A stretch of DNA of 5,971 bases, taken from contig DEJF01000007.1 of NCBI GenBank assembly GCA_002353225.1, positions 6,176 through 12,146 of the forward strand, read 5' to 3'. This DNA is from Prevotella sp. UBA2755 (GTDB lineage Bacteria; Bacteroidota; Bacteroidia; Bacteroidales; Bacteroidaceae). Of the stretch, positions 1 through 5,548 are shown piece by piece. Below the pieces are notes generated by a model. The model ran no database searches and was not told the DNA's origin. It was given only the letters and a program-made list of their open reading frames with translations. How positions within the stretch are numbered: the first letter of the stretch is position 1; the number at the start of each line of letters is the position of its first letter. The position numbers and the translations under genes are program-made.

Positions 1-44
1 TGTCTTTGACCCGGAGTTACGGGTTTTAATTTACGTACTGCCAT
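1..44 (-). CDS. rplB: 50S ribosomal protein L2, N-terminal fragment cut by the window edge
   Basis: The minus strand from 44 downward reads ATG and then 14 codons giving MAVRKLKPVTPGQR, the typical bacterial L2 N-terminus. The rest lies beyond position 1. L2 is a primary 23S rRNA-binding protein needed for subunit association and peptidyl transferase function. The start is 6 bases after the rplW stop codon, which is the expected S10-operon order L3-L4-L23-L2, so it is surely cotranscribed with rplW. It was identified by order and N-terminal sequence only, but the combination leaves little doubt. Confidence 0.93.
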   Translation of the reverse strand, partial: MAVRKLKPVTPGQR

Positions 45-50
45 TTCTTA

Positions 51-410
51 TTAAATATTGCTGTAAAAATCAATGGTATCGCCCTCCTTAAGAGTAACGA
101 TTGCTTTCTTGAACGCATTCTTCTGACCTCTCAAGAGACCAGCCTTGGTATAACGCTGTGAGCGCTTACCAGCATAGCGAAGCGTGTTCACACTCTCAAC
201 TGTCACATTATACTGAGCCTCAACCTCTGCCTTGATCTCCAGTTTGTTAGCCTCAGGCTTAACGATGAAACCGTACTGTGCATGTGCCTTCTTGGTCACC
301 ATCTCACCCTTGTGGGCACCGGTCTTAGCCTTGAAAGTTCTGTCGACAGAAGACTTCTCAGTAATATTGTTCATTTTCTCTGAAATCAGAGGCTTGATAA
401 TAAATGCCAT
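51..410 (-). CDS. rplW: 50S ribosomal protein L23
   Basis: This 119-residue protein binds domain III of 23S rRNA beside the peptide exit tunnel, where L23 is the docking site for trigger factor and SRP. The N-terminus MAFIIKPLISEKM and the core (GFIVKPEANKLEIK at about 47-60, NVTVESVNTLRYAGK at about 68-82, and the C-terminal VTLKEGDTIDFY) are typical of Bacteroidetes L23. Most bacterial L23 proteins have about 95-100 residues. The extra length here is a Lys/Thr/Gly-rich insert at about residues 20-44, between the first helix and the first RNA-binding strand. The gene starts 19 bases after rplD. Its ATG is preceded by AGGAG at a 9-base spacing, an unusually good Shine-Dalgarno for this phylum, which supports the chosen start. 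Confidence 0.97.
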   Translation of the reverse strand: MAFIIKPLISEKMNNITEKSSVDRTFKAKTGAHKGEMVTKKAHAQYGFIVKPEANKLEIKAEVEAQYNVTVESVNTLRYAGKRSQRYTKAGLLRGQKNAFKKAIVTLKEGDTIDFYSNI

Positions 411-419
411 ATCTTATGT

Positions 420-424
420 CTCCT
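420..424 (-). promoter_or_regulatory. Shine-Dalgarno-like AGGAG before rplW
   Basis: The minus strand has AGGAG 9 bases before the rplW ATG. Bacteroidetes genes, and the other genes in this window, mostly lack a clear Shine-Dalgarno and have A+T-rich leaders instead. This site supports the rplW start and may allow independent initiation inside the operon. Confidence 0.5.
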
Positions 425-429
425 ATTCT

Positions 430-1059
430 TTATTTGTTTAATACACTGTCGATAGTCTTCAGCGAGTTCTCGGTGATTACCATCACGTCAGCGTTCAACA
501 CCTTGTAAGTATTGAGTTGTGCGGCGAGGATAACCTCAGAGCGCTGCAAGTTACGAGCCGACAAATACACATTCTTATTAGACTCTGGCAGAACCATGAG
601 CAGTTTCTTACCCTCTACCTTGAGGTTCTTGGCGATGCTCAAGAACTCCTTGGTCTTTGGAGCCTCGAAATTGAAGTCCTCAACAACGAGGATAGCGTTC
701 TCCTTAGCCTTGTATGAGAGAGCAGACTTACGGGCGAGCAGAGTCACCTTCTTATTCAGTTTGAAACGATAGTCACGGGGACGTGGACCGAATACGCGAC
801 CACCACCACGCAACAGCGGTGAGTTGATATCACCATGACGAGCACCGCCGCCGCCCTTCTGGCGACCGAGTTTGCGGGTAGAACCCTTATGCTCACTACG
901 CTCCTTTGCCTTAGCGGTTCCCTGACGCTGGTCAGCGAGGTAACGCTTTACATCAAGATAAATAACATGGTCGTTAGGCTCAATTCCGAAGACAGACTCG
1001 TTCAACGTAACCTTTCTTCCAGTCTCCTGACCTTTGATATCCAATACGTTAATTTCCAT
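430..1059 (-). CDS. rplD: 50S ribosomal protein L4
   Basis: This 209-residue protein has the usual length for L4. The globular N-terminus (residues 1-40, MEINVLDIKGQETGRKV) is followed by the long basic, glycine-rich loop at about residues 45-100. That loop includes GSTRKLGRQKGGGGARHGD and GGGRVFGPRPRDY, and it reaches into the exit tunnel to form its constriction with L22. The C-terminal globular part carries the conserved VVEDFNFEAPKTKEF segment at about 125-139. L4 is an early assembly protein, and in gammaproteobacteria it also represses its own operon. The start is 3 bases after the rplC stop codon, so translation is probably coupled. Changes in the loop are the known route to macrolide resistance in other bacteria; I see no obvious deletion here. 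Confidence 0.98.
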   Translation of the reverse strand: MEINVLDIKGQETGRKVTLNESVFGIEPNDHVIYLDVKRYLADQRQGTAKAKERSEHKGSTRKLGRQKGGGGARHGDINSPLLRGGGRVFGPRPRDYRFKLNKKVTLLARKSALSYKAKENAILVVEDFNFEAPKTKEFLSIAKNLKVEGKKLLMVLPESNKNVYLSARNLQRSEVILAAQLNTYKVLNADVMVITENSLKTIDSVLNK

Positions 1060-1062
1060 ACC

Positions 1063-1677
1063 TTACTTCTGAATTAATACTGTTGAACCATTACAACCAG
1101 CGCAACTGCCTTTCACAAGGATGAGGTTATGCTCTGGTATTACCTTTAACACACGAAGGTTCTGCGTTGTCACGCGGTCGCCACCCATCTGGCCACCCAT
1201 GCGCATTCCCTTAAACACCTTGGCGGGATAAGAACAAGCACCGATAGATCCCGGTTTGCGGGCGCGGTCGTCCTGACCGTGTGTAGCCTGACCTACACCA
1301 CCAAAACCGTGACGCTTCATAACACCCTGGAAGCCCTTACCCTTTGAGGTACCAACGACATCAACAAACTCTGTGTCGTTGAAGAGTTCCACTGTAATGG
1401 TGTCACCGAGGTTATGCTCCTCGTCAAACTTGAACTCGGCCAAGTGGGCCTTTGGTGTTGTACCTGCCTTCTTGAAAATTCCCTGCATAGCCTTGGTGGT
1501 GTTCTTCTCTTTCTTCTCACCAAATGCTAACTGAAGGGCGGTATAACCGTCTTTCTCGACGGTCTTCACCTGCGTAACAACACAAGGACCGGCTTCGATA
1601 ACAGTGCACGGTACATTCTTACCGTCGGCACTGAAAACGGATGTCATTCCGATTTTTCTTCCAATTAATCCTGGCAT
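1063..1677 (-). CDS. rplC: 50S ribosomal protein L3
   Basis: This 204-residue protein has the family length. L3 is one of the two assembly-initiating 23S-binding proteins, and its long central extension approaches the peptidyl transferase centre. The N-terminus MPGLIGRKIGMTSVF, the KGKGFQGVMKRHGF block (112-125), KPGSIGACSYPAKVFKG (141-157) and MGGQMGGDRVT (160-170) are L3 hallmarks. The residue equivalent to E. coli Gln150, which PrmB methylates, is Ala147 in the GSIGAC context, so that modification cannot occur here. The C-terminus contains a small CAGC (192-195) motif of unknown meaning. The gene is the first in this transcript: a Bacteroidetes-type promoter and a leader precede it, and rpsJ is absent. 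The A+T-rich stretch before the ATG is normal for the phylum. Confidence 0.98.
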   Translation of the reverse strand: MPGLIGRKIGMTSVFSADGKNVPCTVIEAGPCVVTQVKTVEKDGYTALQLAFGEKKEKNTTKAMQGIFKKAGTTPKAHLAEFKFDEEHNLGDTITVELFNDTEFVDVVGTSKGKGFQGVMKRHGFGGVGQATHGQDDRARKPGSIGACSYPAKVFKGMRMGGQMGGDRVTTQNLRVLKVIPEHNLILVKGSCAGCNGSTVLIQK

Positions 1678-1855
1678 TTCAGTTTAAAATTTAAATAATA
1701 ATGTGAATATATTCTTTTCTTTTTAAGTGTCATCTCGCTTTTCTCTGGTTCGCAAATACACTCAAAAAGAACTCCTCACTACTTCTAAACTGAAGGTAAA
1801 TCGCTCTTTCTCAAGGTATTGTTAGCCATCGAGCCAGCGCAATACGCACTTTAGC
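1678..1855 (-). promoter_or_regulatory. 5' leader of the rplC operon, possible regulatory region
   Basis: About 175-180 nt separate the predicted transcription start (near 1855) from the rplC ATG. It is long enough to hold a ribosomal-protein-binding leader. The sequence shows one possible promoter-proximal stem (GTATTG at 1816-1821 with CAATAC at 1840-1845, 18-base loop) and a long A+T-rich tract next to the start codon. No known leader motif is recognisable by eye. Two tiny frames are present: 14 codons from the ATG at 1829, and 22 codons from the ATG at 1733, overlapping the rplC start. Neither is convincing as a gene. Autoregulation by L4 or another operon product is an inference. Confidence 0.4.
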
Positions 1856-1860
1856 GGCTG

Positions 1861-1892
1861 CAAAGGTACACATAATAAATGAGGTACGCAAT
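1861..1892 (-). promoter_or_regulatory. Bacteroidetes-type promoter for rplC-rplD-rplW-rplB
   Basis: On the minus strand TACCTTTG (1868-1861) matches the Bacteroidetes sigma-ABfr -7 consensus TAnnTTTG exactly, and it sits in the extended TACCTTTGCAGCC form. Twenty bases upstream lies ATTG (1892-1889), close to the -33 TTTG box and within the normal 19-21 base spacing. The predicted start of transcription is near 1855. The promoter lies after the stop codon of the upstream lipoprotein gene and overlaps the terminator hairpin of that operon. Confidence 0.8.
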
Positions 1893-1909
1893 ACCACATG
1901 CGCACCTCA
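1880..1909 (-). terminator. Hairpin ending the ABC exporter-lipoprotein operon
   Basis: TGAGGTACGC (1880-1889) and GCGCACCTCA (1900-1909) form a 10-bp stem with one mismatch around a 10-base loop. On the minus strand it begins 32 bases after the lipoprotein stop codon and is followed by the U-rich run ATTTATTATG, so it can act as an intrinsic terminator, though the U-tract is interrupted. The 5' part of the rplC promoter (-33 box) lies inside the hairpin. An operator role for this palindrome is an alternative reading. Confidence 0.55.
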
Positions 1910-1941
1910 TAACATTATTTAAGATTTTTTATCTTTTTAAC

Positions 1942-2367
1942 TTAATCTATCTCCTCGATAAACTGGCATTGGTGATTGAACCGCAGGTCCATATCGTCCG
2001 ACAACTCCAGTTTGTAGCCGTAGTCCTTCTTGCTGAACTTAGTGACGACATCATGGGGGTAGTTTTTCTTCACATACCGCTCAATGGCATCGGGTATCAG
2101 TTCCCTTGGGATACCGGTTTTCTTCCGTCCTACCCGTTTCCAGTTGCCCTGCATGTCAAACTCCACCTTCGTACCGTCGGTGAGCCATACCTTATACTCC
2201 TTCTCACCTTCCTCCTCACCGACTTCCACCAGGACGATGGCATACTGGGAGAAATGCTGGTCCAGGAAGTCTTGCGACCGCACGGGTATCTCCTCATGAT
2301 GACAGGATATCATCACCAGGAGTACCAGGCTCCACATGATATATAATACAAATTTGCGCATCTTCAT
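1942..2367 (-). CDS. PepSY-like domain lipoprotein
   Basis: This 141-residue protein is probably exported. Residues 1-21 form a lipoprotein signal: MKMRK, then a hydrophobic stretch FVLYIMWSLVLLVMIS, then Cys22. The lipobox is imperfect because Met is at -3. The HHEE after the Cys is acidic, a little like Bacteroidetes surface-export signals. The mature part has two similar segments, YKVWLTDGTKVEFDMQGNW (about 58-76) and YGYKLELSDDMDLRFNHQC (about 116-134). This is the pattern of the Bacteroidetes PepSY-like family (DUF2874), periplasmic or surface beta-rich proteins whose biochemical role is unknown. The ATG is one base after the stop codon of the ABC exporter gene, so the two are almost certainly cotranscribed and translationally coupled. 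A second ATG at codon 3 is equally possible. An accessory role for the exporter is inferred from position only. Confidence 0.8.
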   Translation of the reverse strand: MKMRKFVLYIMWSLVLLVMISCHHEEIPVRSQDFLDQHFSQYAIVLVEVGEEEGEKEYKVWLTDGTKVEFDMQGNWKRVGRKKTGIPRELIPDAIERYVKKNYPHDVVTKFSKKDYGYKLELSDDMDLRFNHQCQFIEEID

Positions 2368-2368
2368 A

Positions 2369-4171
2369 TCATTGTTCCATTACGTCTGCTATTCTGTCAG
2401 CATTCATACTACGGGCACTGGCATCGAAAATCTCCTTGTAGCGTCCTCCCTGACGGTAGACATCCGCCGGCGTTCCCTGCTCCACTACCCTTCCCTGCTC
2501 CAACAGGTAGAGGTAGTCGGCATCCACGATCTGTCCGATATTGTGGGAGATGATGATGACCGTACGCCCCTGCTTGATGGCATCGATACTCGACTTGATC
2601 TGCTCGGTGGCAATAGCGTCCAGACTCGCTGTCGGCTCATCGAGGATAATGATAGAGGGGTTCTTGATAAACATACGGGCGATGGCGACACGCTGCTGCT
2701 GACCACCGCTCAGACGGAGGGCATTACTCTCAAAACCGTCAGGCATTGCCATCACCTGTTCGTGGAGCGATGCCTTACGGGCAGCCTCCACCACCTCCTC
2801 ATGGGTAGCCTGTGGGTTACCATATTTGATATTCTCCTCGATACTGCCGTCGAAGATATGGTTCTTCTGCATCACCAGTCCCACATGTTCACGCAACCAC
2901 TGGGTGTCCCATTCCGTGAGGGAGTGTCCGTCGAGCGTGATGGTACCACTGTCTGCCTGATAGAACTTATCGAGCAGGTTGACCACCGTGCTCTTACCTG
3001 CTCCACTCACACCCACCAGTGCGGTGATCTTACCGGGCTCTATGCGCATCGACACGTCATGGAGTGCCTTCACACCGTTAGGATAGGTGAAGTCGACATG
3101 CTGCAGGTCGAAGTACCCTTTCACCTCTGCGGGATGGTAGTCACCCGTTGCCTCCACATGGTCATCCTTCTCCAACAGGTCGAGCAGTCCCTCGGAGTAT
3201 ATCAGTGCGTCATTCAGGTCATCATAGATACGGTGCAACTGGCGGATAGGAGCGCTGACATTGGCAAAGAGCATCACGTGGTACATGATCTTACCGATGG
3301 TCATTCCCGGGTAGTCAACCAGTACGAGGTATGCCGTGAGGATAATGACGAGTACGGTACCTATCTGCTCCAGGAATCCCTTCAGTCCCGTATAAAAATA
3401 ACTCTTCTTACGGGTACTCAGTTGCAGGCCGGTCACCACGTCCTGCACGTCAGCCTGCCGCTGTCCCTCTATCTGCTCACGGTTAAACGACTTGATGACG
3501 GTGATATTCTCGATGGTGTTCAGAATATTCTGACTGACAGCCTGCTGCCCCTCGTAGATGCCACGGCGACCGGCACGCATACGCTCTGCTTGGATATAGG
3601 TGACATAGAAATAGATCGGCACAATACACAAAGCCACCAGTCCGACATAGAAGTTGGCCATAAACATCAGGACGAGGGCGATGACGGCACTGGTGAAGAG
3701 GGGCAGGATATCGATGAAGAAGAGATTGACCGCCTTGCTGAGACTCGTCACCCCCTTATCGATACGTGCCTGCAACCTACCCGGCTCGTTACCTGTTGTG
3801 GTGAAGAACGCCATGCGGAACAGGAGGATATGCTTCACCACCTGTACGGACAGGTCACGGCTCACGAGGATACGCATCCGTTCTCCGTAATAGCGACGGA
3901 AGAAATTGACGACACTGGCAAGAACCTCCTTACCCAGCAGCACGCCACTGATAAGGAGCAACAGACTCATGGCACTGTTCCACGACAGTGTAGGCTGCTG
4001 GTCCAGGATATTGATGGCATCCACTGAGCGGTCGAGCACGATGGCGTTCACCTGTGCCAACAATGACCCTATCAGTGTCAGCACCAGTGTCACGAATACC
4101 AGCCAGCGGTACGGTCTCACATATCGGATGATATGCTTCAACAACTGCCCTATACCCATCTGTCCCTTCAT
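2369..4171 (-). CDS. ABC exporter, fused membrane and ATPase domains (MsbA-like)
   Basis: This 600-residue half-transporter should dimerise in the inner membrane and export a substrate using ATP. The membrane domain covers about residues 15-320, with hydrophobic segments near 22-45, 66-88, 150-172, 174-193 and 270-287. The nucleotide-binding domain has an A-loop Tyr at 363, Walker A GVSGAGKST (387-395), Q-loop Gln435, signature LSGGQQQR (487-494), Walker B IIILDEP with catalytic Glu512, D-loop SLD (516-518) and switch His543. All catalytic residues are present, so it should be active. The loop before the signature motif is short and lacks the usual exporter TxVGExG sequence. No peptidase domain is present, so it is not a bacteriocin exporter of the C39 type. 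The substrate cannot be told from sequence; lipids, drugs and peptides are all possible. It has its own promoter and is followed directly by a lipoprotein gene. Confidence 0.95.
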   Translation of the reverse strand: MKGQMGIGQLLKHIIRYVRPYRWLVFVTLVLTLIGSLLAQVNAIVLDRSVDAINILDQQPTLSWNSAMSLLLLISGVLLGKEVLASVVNFFRRYYGERMRILVSRDLSVQVVKHILLFRMAFFTTTGNEPGRLQARIDKGVTSLSKAVNLFFIDILPLFTSAVIALVLMFMANFYVGLVALCIVPIYFYVTYIQAERMRAGRRGIYEGQQAVSQNILNTIENITVIKSFNREQIEGQRQADVQDVVTGLQLSTRKKSYFYTGLKGFLEQIGTVLVIILTAYLVLVDYPGMTIGKIMYHVMLFANVSAPIRQLHRIYDDLNDALIYSEGLLDLLEKDDHVEATGDYHPAEVKGYFDLQHVDFTYPNGVKALHDVSMRIEPGKITALVGVSGAGKSTVVNLLDKFYQADSGTITLDGHSLTEWDTQWLREHVGLVMQKNHIFDGSIEENIKYGNPQATHEEVVEAARKASLHEQVMAMPDGFESNALRLSGGQQQRVAIARMFIKNPSIIILDEPTASLDAIATEQIKSSIDAIKQGRTVIIISHNIGQIVDADYLYLLEQGRVVEQGTPADVYRQGGRYKEIFDASARSMNADRIADVMEQ

Positions 4172-4203
4172 CTCTCTTGCGTCAAGATATGCATATTTGG
4201 CTG

Positions 4204-4234
4204 CAAATATAGTATTTTTCTTTTAAAAGTGAAA
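4204..4234 (-). promoter_or_regulatory. Bacteroidetes-type promoter for the ABC exporter operon
   Basis: The minus strand carries TATATTTG (4211-4204), an exact TAnnTTTG -7 box in the extended form TATATTTGCAGCC. TTTC (4234-4231) lies 19 bases upstream as a near match to the -33 TTTG box. Transcription would begin near 4197, giving a leader of about 26 nt before the ATG at 4171. The 130-base gap to the upstream chimeric gene otherwise shows only A+T-rich sequence and short palindromes such as CTTTTAAAAG (4220-4229). Confidence 0.72.
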
Positions 4235-4301
4235 GTAAAACATCCTTTTTCTTGTCTATTCATTTAATATTAAGACACTTTAATTAGTCATCTCTGGCAA
4301 C

Positions 4302-4988
4302 CTATTTGATAAGTATTTTCTTACCGTTTACGATATAAATACCATGCTGGGTTGGTTGTCCGGTATACTTTCGTCCCTGCAGGTCATACCATACACCGTC
4401 CTCCATCTTCTGGGGTACCGTGATGGTGATCACACGCAGTACGTCATCGGCTCCAGAGATATTCATCACTATTTTCTGGAGATGATCCGTACCCGGCTTA
4501 CCAAGTCCACTGCCCAAGTCAAGCAGGAAATAGCCGTTGAAAGCACCCACCTCAGAATGCTCCGTGGGGATATGAATCTTATCGTCAGTACCCATATAAA
4601 GGTTGGCAGTATTGTTGCCTGTCAGCATCACTGGAGCGTAAGTACCCACAAACTGTACCTTACTGTCATCGCTGGTCGCATATTGTTCATTATGACGTGT
4701 AATGTCTAATTGCAACTGCTCACTGACAGACTTGGTGTAGACAATTGCCGTCACCCCTTCCTGTCGCTTATCCATCAAGGAAAGTACGGTATCATCTACG
4801 TAATTGTCTATTAACACCACCGACCTCTTTGCCTTCCTGATTAAGTCCGACACGAAACGATAGGCATCGAATATCTGTCCGTCGAAGAAGATACCCTCTA
4901 CTGGTGGCAGGGATGTGCGGACGAAGAAGTTTACTTTATCTTTCAAATCAGATACTTGATGTTCAAGTGCGGCTATTCGCTGGTTCAC
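4302..4988 (-). CDS. Chimeric ORF: PLD-like fragment joined to a surface-protein C-terminus (probable pseudogene)
   Basis: The open frame has 228 codons from a GTG start. Residues 1-21 are a short coiled coil (MNQRIAALEHQVSDLKDKV). Residues 22-104 (VRTSLPPVEG, FFDGQIFDAY, VVLIDNYVDDTVL, VYTKSVSEQLQLD, HNEQY) match the C-terminal phospholipase-D-like region of Bacteroidetes RhuM/ORF6N-type DNA-binding proteins as I recall them. That region normally continues into a HDRFLIID strand, which is missing here. From about residue 111 the sequence (VQFVGTYAPVMLTGN, NLYMGTDDKIHIP, and a C-terminal VWYDLQGRK...GIYIVNGKK) looks like the end of a Prevotella leucine-rich-repeat-type surface protein. The join near 4655-4680 is in frame. 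The DNA-binding N-terminus is absent and no signal peptide precedes the surface tail. The likeliest reading is a deletion or recombination fusion of two unrelated genes. A functional protein cannot be excluded. Confidence 0.7.
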   Translation of the reverse strand: MNQRIAALEHQVSDLKDKVNFFVRTSLPPVEGIFFDGQIFDAYRFVSDLIRKAKRSVVLIDNYVDDTVLSLMDKRQEGVTAIVYTKSVSEQLQLDITRHNEQYATSDDSKVQFVGTYAPVMLTGNNTANLYMGTDDKIHIPTEHSEVGAFNGYFLLDLGSGLGKPGTDHLQKIVMNISGADDVLRVITITVPQKMEDGVWYDLQGRKYTGQPTQHGIYIVNGKKILIK

Positions 4989-5049
4989 AACATAACCTTT
5001 TAGCAGATAGTCCTTTAATTAGTCCTGGTCTATTATTCTTGTCGGTCAT
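4989..5049 (-). pseudogene. Frameshifted upstream remnant of the RhuM/ORF6N-like gene
   Basis: The frame of the downstream ORF can be read back before its GTG as LKDYLLKGYVV, after which it meets TAA (5021-5019). This peptide fits the IKDYLLKGYAVNQR segment that precedes the coiled coil in the RhuM-like family as I recall it, so the true gene once extended further. Removing one A from the AAA at 5016-5014 joins this frame to an ATG at 5049-5047 and gives MTDKNNRPGLIKDYLLKGY. The first nine or so residues do not resemble the family, so a breakpoint probably lies near 5022-5030. Homology was judged from memory, so confidence is moderate. Confidence 0.45.
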
Positions 5050-5060
5050 GACTTTCAATC

Positions 5061-5068
5061 CAAAATTA
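5061..5068 (-). promoter_or_regulatory. Candidate -7 box upstream of the chimeric gene
   Basis: TAATTTTG on the minus strand matches TAnnTTTG and would start transcription near 5054. That is just before the ATG at 5049 and 65-70 bases before the GTG at 4988. The nearest -33-like TTG (5095-5093) is 24 bases away, longer than usual, so this is a weak candidate. Confidence 0.3.
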
Positions 5069-5201
5069 AGTTTTGTGCCTACAATGATACGACAATTATT
5101 TCATAAAGGCAAATGAATTGAAAACTTTATGCGAGAATTTTCGCGACGAGATTTTTATTTGACTAAAACCTCATAATCTTTTACCCTCATCCGGATAATA
5201 C

Positions 5202-5293
5202 TTTACGTCGTTTCCGATAAAGGTTATCCCCTATAAAGGATCAAGGTTTACTATCGAAAACTTTATCGGAAGCGATGTAAACCTTGATCCTTT
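5202..5293 (+). repeat. Two interleaved long inverted repeats with competing pairing
   Basis: Repeat 1 pairs 5202-5222 with 5261-5281. It gives 21 pairs, of which 19 are Watson-Crick; the other two (5207 with 5276, 5211 with 5272) are G-U on the plus strand and A-C mismatches on the minus strand. Repeat 2 pairs 5235-5251 (AAAGGATCAAGGTTTAC) with 5277-5293 perfectly for 17 pairs. The order of arms is 1-2-1'-2', and the bases 5277-5281 (GTAAA) belong to both. The two hairpins are therefore mutually exclusive at their base, or form a pseudoknot if trimmed. The wobble pattern fits a plus-strand RNA. A protein-binding or recombination site is the other reading. No coding frame passes through it and no clear plus-strand promoter is visible. 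Confidence 0.75.
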
Positions 5294-5354
5294 TCAAGAC
5301 TGGAATGCCAAGCCATTGGTGACGTGATTCTGACAGTGTGCAAACAATCTCAAA

Positions 5355-5526
5355 TCTCAAATCTCAAATCTCAGTTTCTAAAAATCGAAATGACCGAAAA
5401 AGTTGTATCAATATATTATTATATATATAATATATATATTATATATATAATAAATAAATATACCGAATTTATTCGTGAACAGTGGGCGAAATTGCATTTT
5501 CGGAAACTGAGATTTGAGATTTGAGA
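5355..5526. repeat. 172-bp structure with perfect 24-bp inverted ends (MITE-like)
   Basis: The arm at 5355-5378 is the exact reverse complement of 5503-5526. Each arm is built from the 7-bp unit AAATCTC followed inside by AGTTTC. The left side carries four tandem units starting near 5346 and the right side about two and a half, which suggests copy-number slippage. The 124 bases between the arms are very A+T-rich and contain no coding sequence. This is the layout of a small non-autonomous inverted-repeat element or a large cruciform-forming sequence. Target duplications are not obvious at the arm edges. Confidence 0.7.
5416..5453. repeat. 38-bp perfect A+T palindrome
   Basis: The sequence from TTATT at 5416 to AATAA at 5453 equals its own reverse complement and contains only A and T. 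Its midpoint is 5434.5, six bases from the midpoint of the surrounding 24-bp inverted repeat (5440.5). Such DNA melts or extrudes easily. It could serve as a cruciform, an integration target or an unwinding element. Confidence 0.85.
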
Positions 5527-5548
5527 CAACTGTCTTTCCCTGAATATG

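Noticed and set aside
1573..1605. Cysteines in L3, including CAGC at the C-terminus (codons in 1092-1104), as a zinc site
   Set aside because: Only one CxxC pair is visible and the second half of a zinc ribbon is absent, so a metal site is not supported.
1665..1733. 22-codon minus-strand frame (MTLKKKRIYSHYY...) overlapping the rplC start
   Set aside because: It is very short, A+T-driven, overlaps the L3 start by 13 bases and resembles no leader peptide I know.
1753..1760. Second promoter inside the rplC leader (TGTATTTG on the minus strand)
   Set aside because: It matches TAnnTTTG in only seven of eight positions and has no TTTG-like box at 19-21 bases upstream.
1879..2346. 155-codon open frame on the plus strand
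   Set aside because: It is antisense to the PepSY-like lipoprotein gene and starts within the terminator-promoter region; it has no recognisable domain.
2336..4027. 563-codon open frame on the plus strand
   Set aside because: It is antisense to the ABC exporter, which has every expected motif. The frame is rich in His, Asp, Thr and Leu without any recognisable domain, typical of a reverse-strand shadow.
5131..5144. Terminator-like palindrome GCGAGAATTTTCGC
   Set aside because: The stem is only about four clean pairs, and no gene ends near it on the plus strand.
5346..5378. Possible CRISPR or short tandem array
   Set aside because: The 7-bp AAATCTC units are contiguous with no spacers and no cas genes, so this is a simple tandem repeat.
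5324..5524. 66-codon open frame on the plus strand
   Set aside because: It runs through the AAATCTC repeats and the A+T palindrome, giving low-complexity protein (SQISNLKSQ, YYYIYNIYIIYII). It is not a credible gene.
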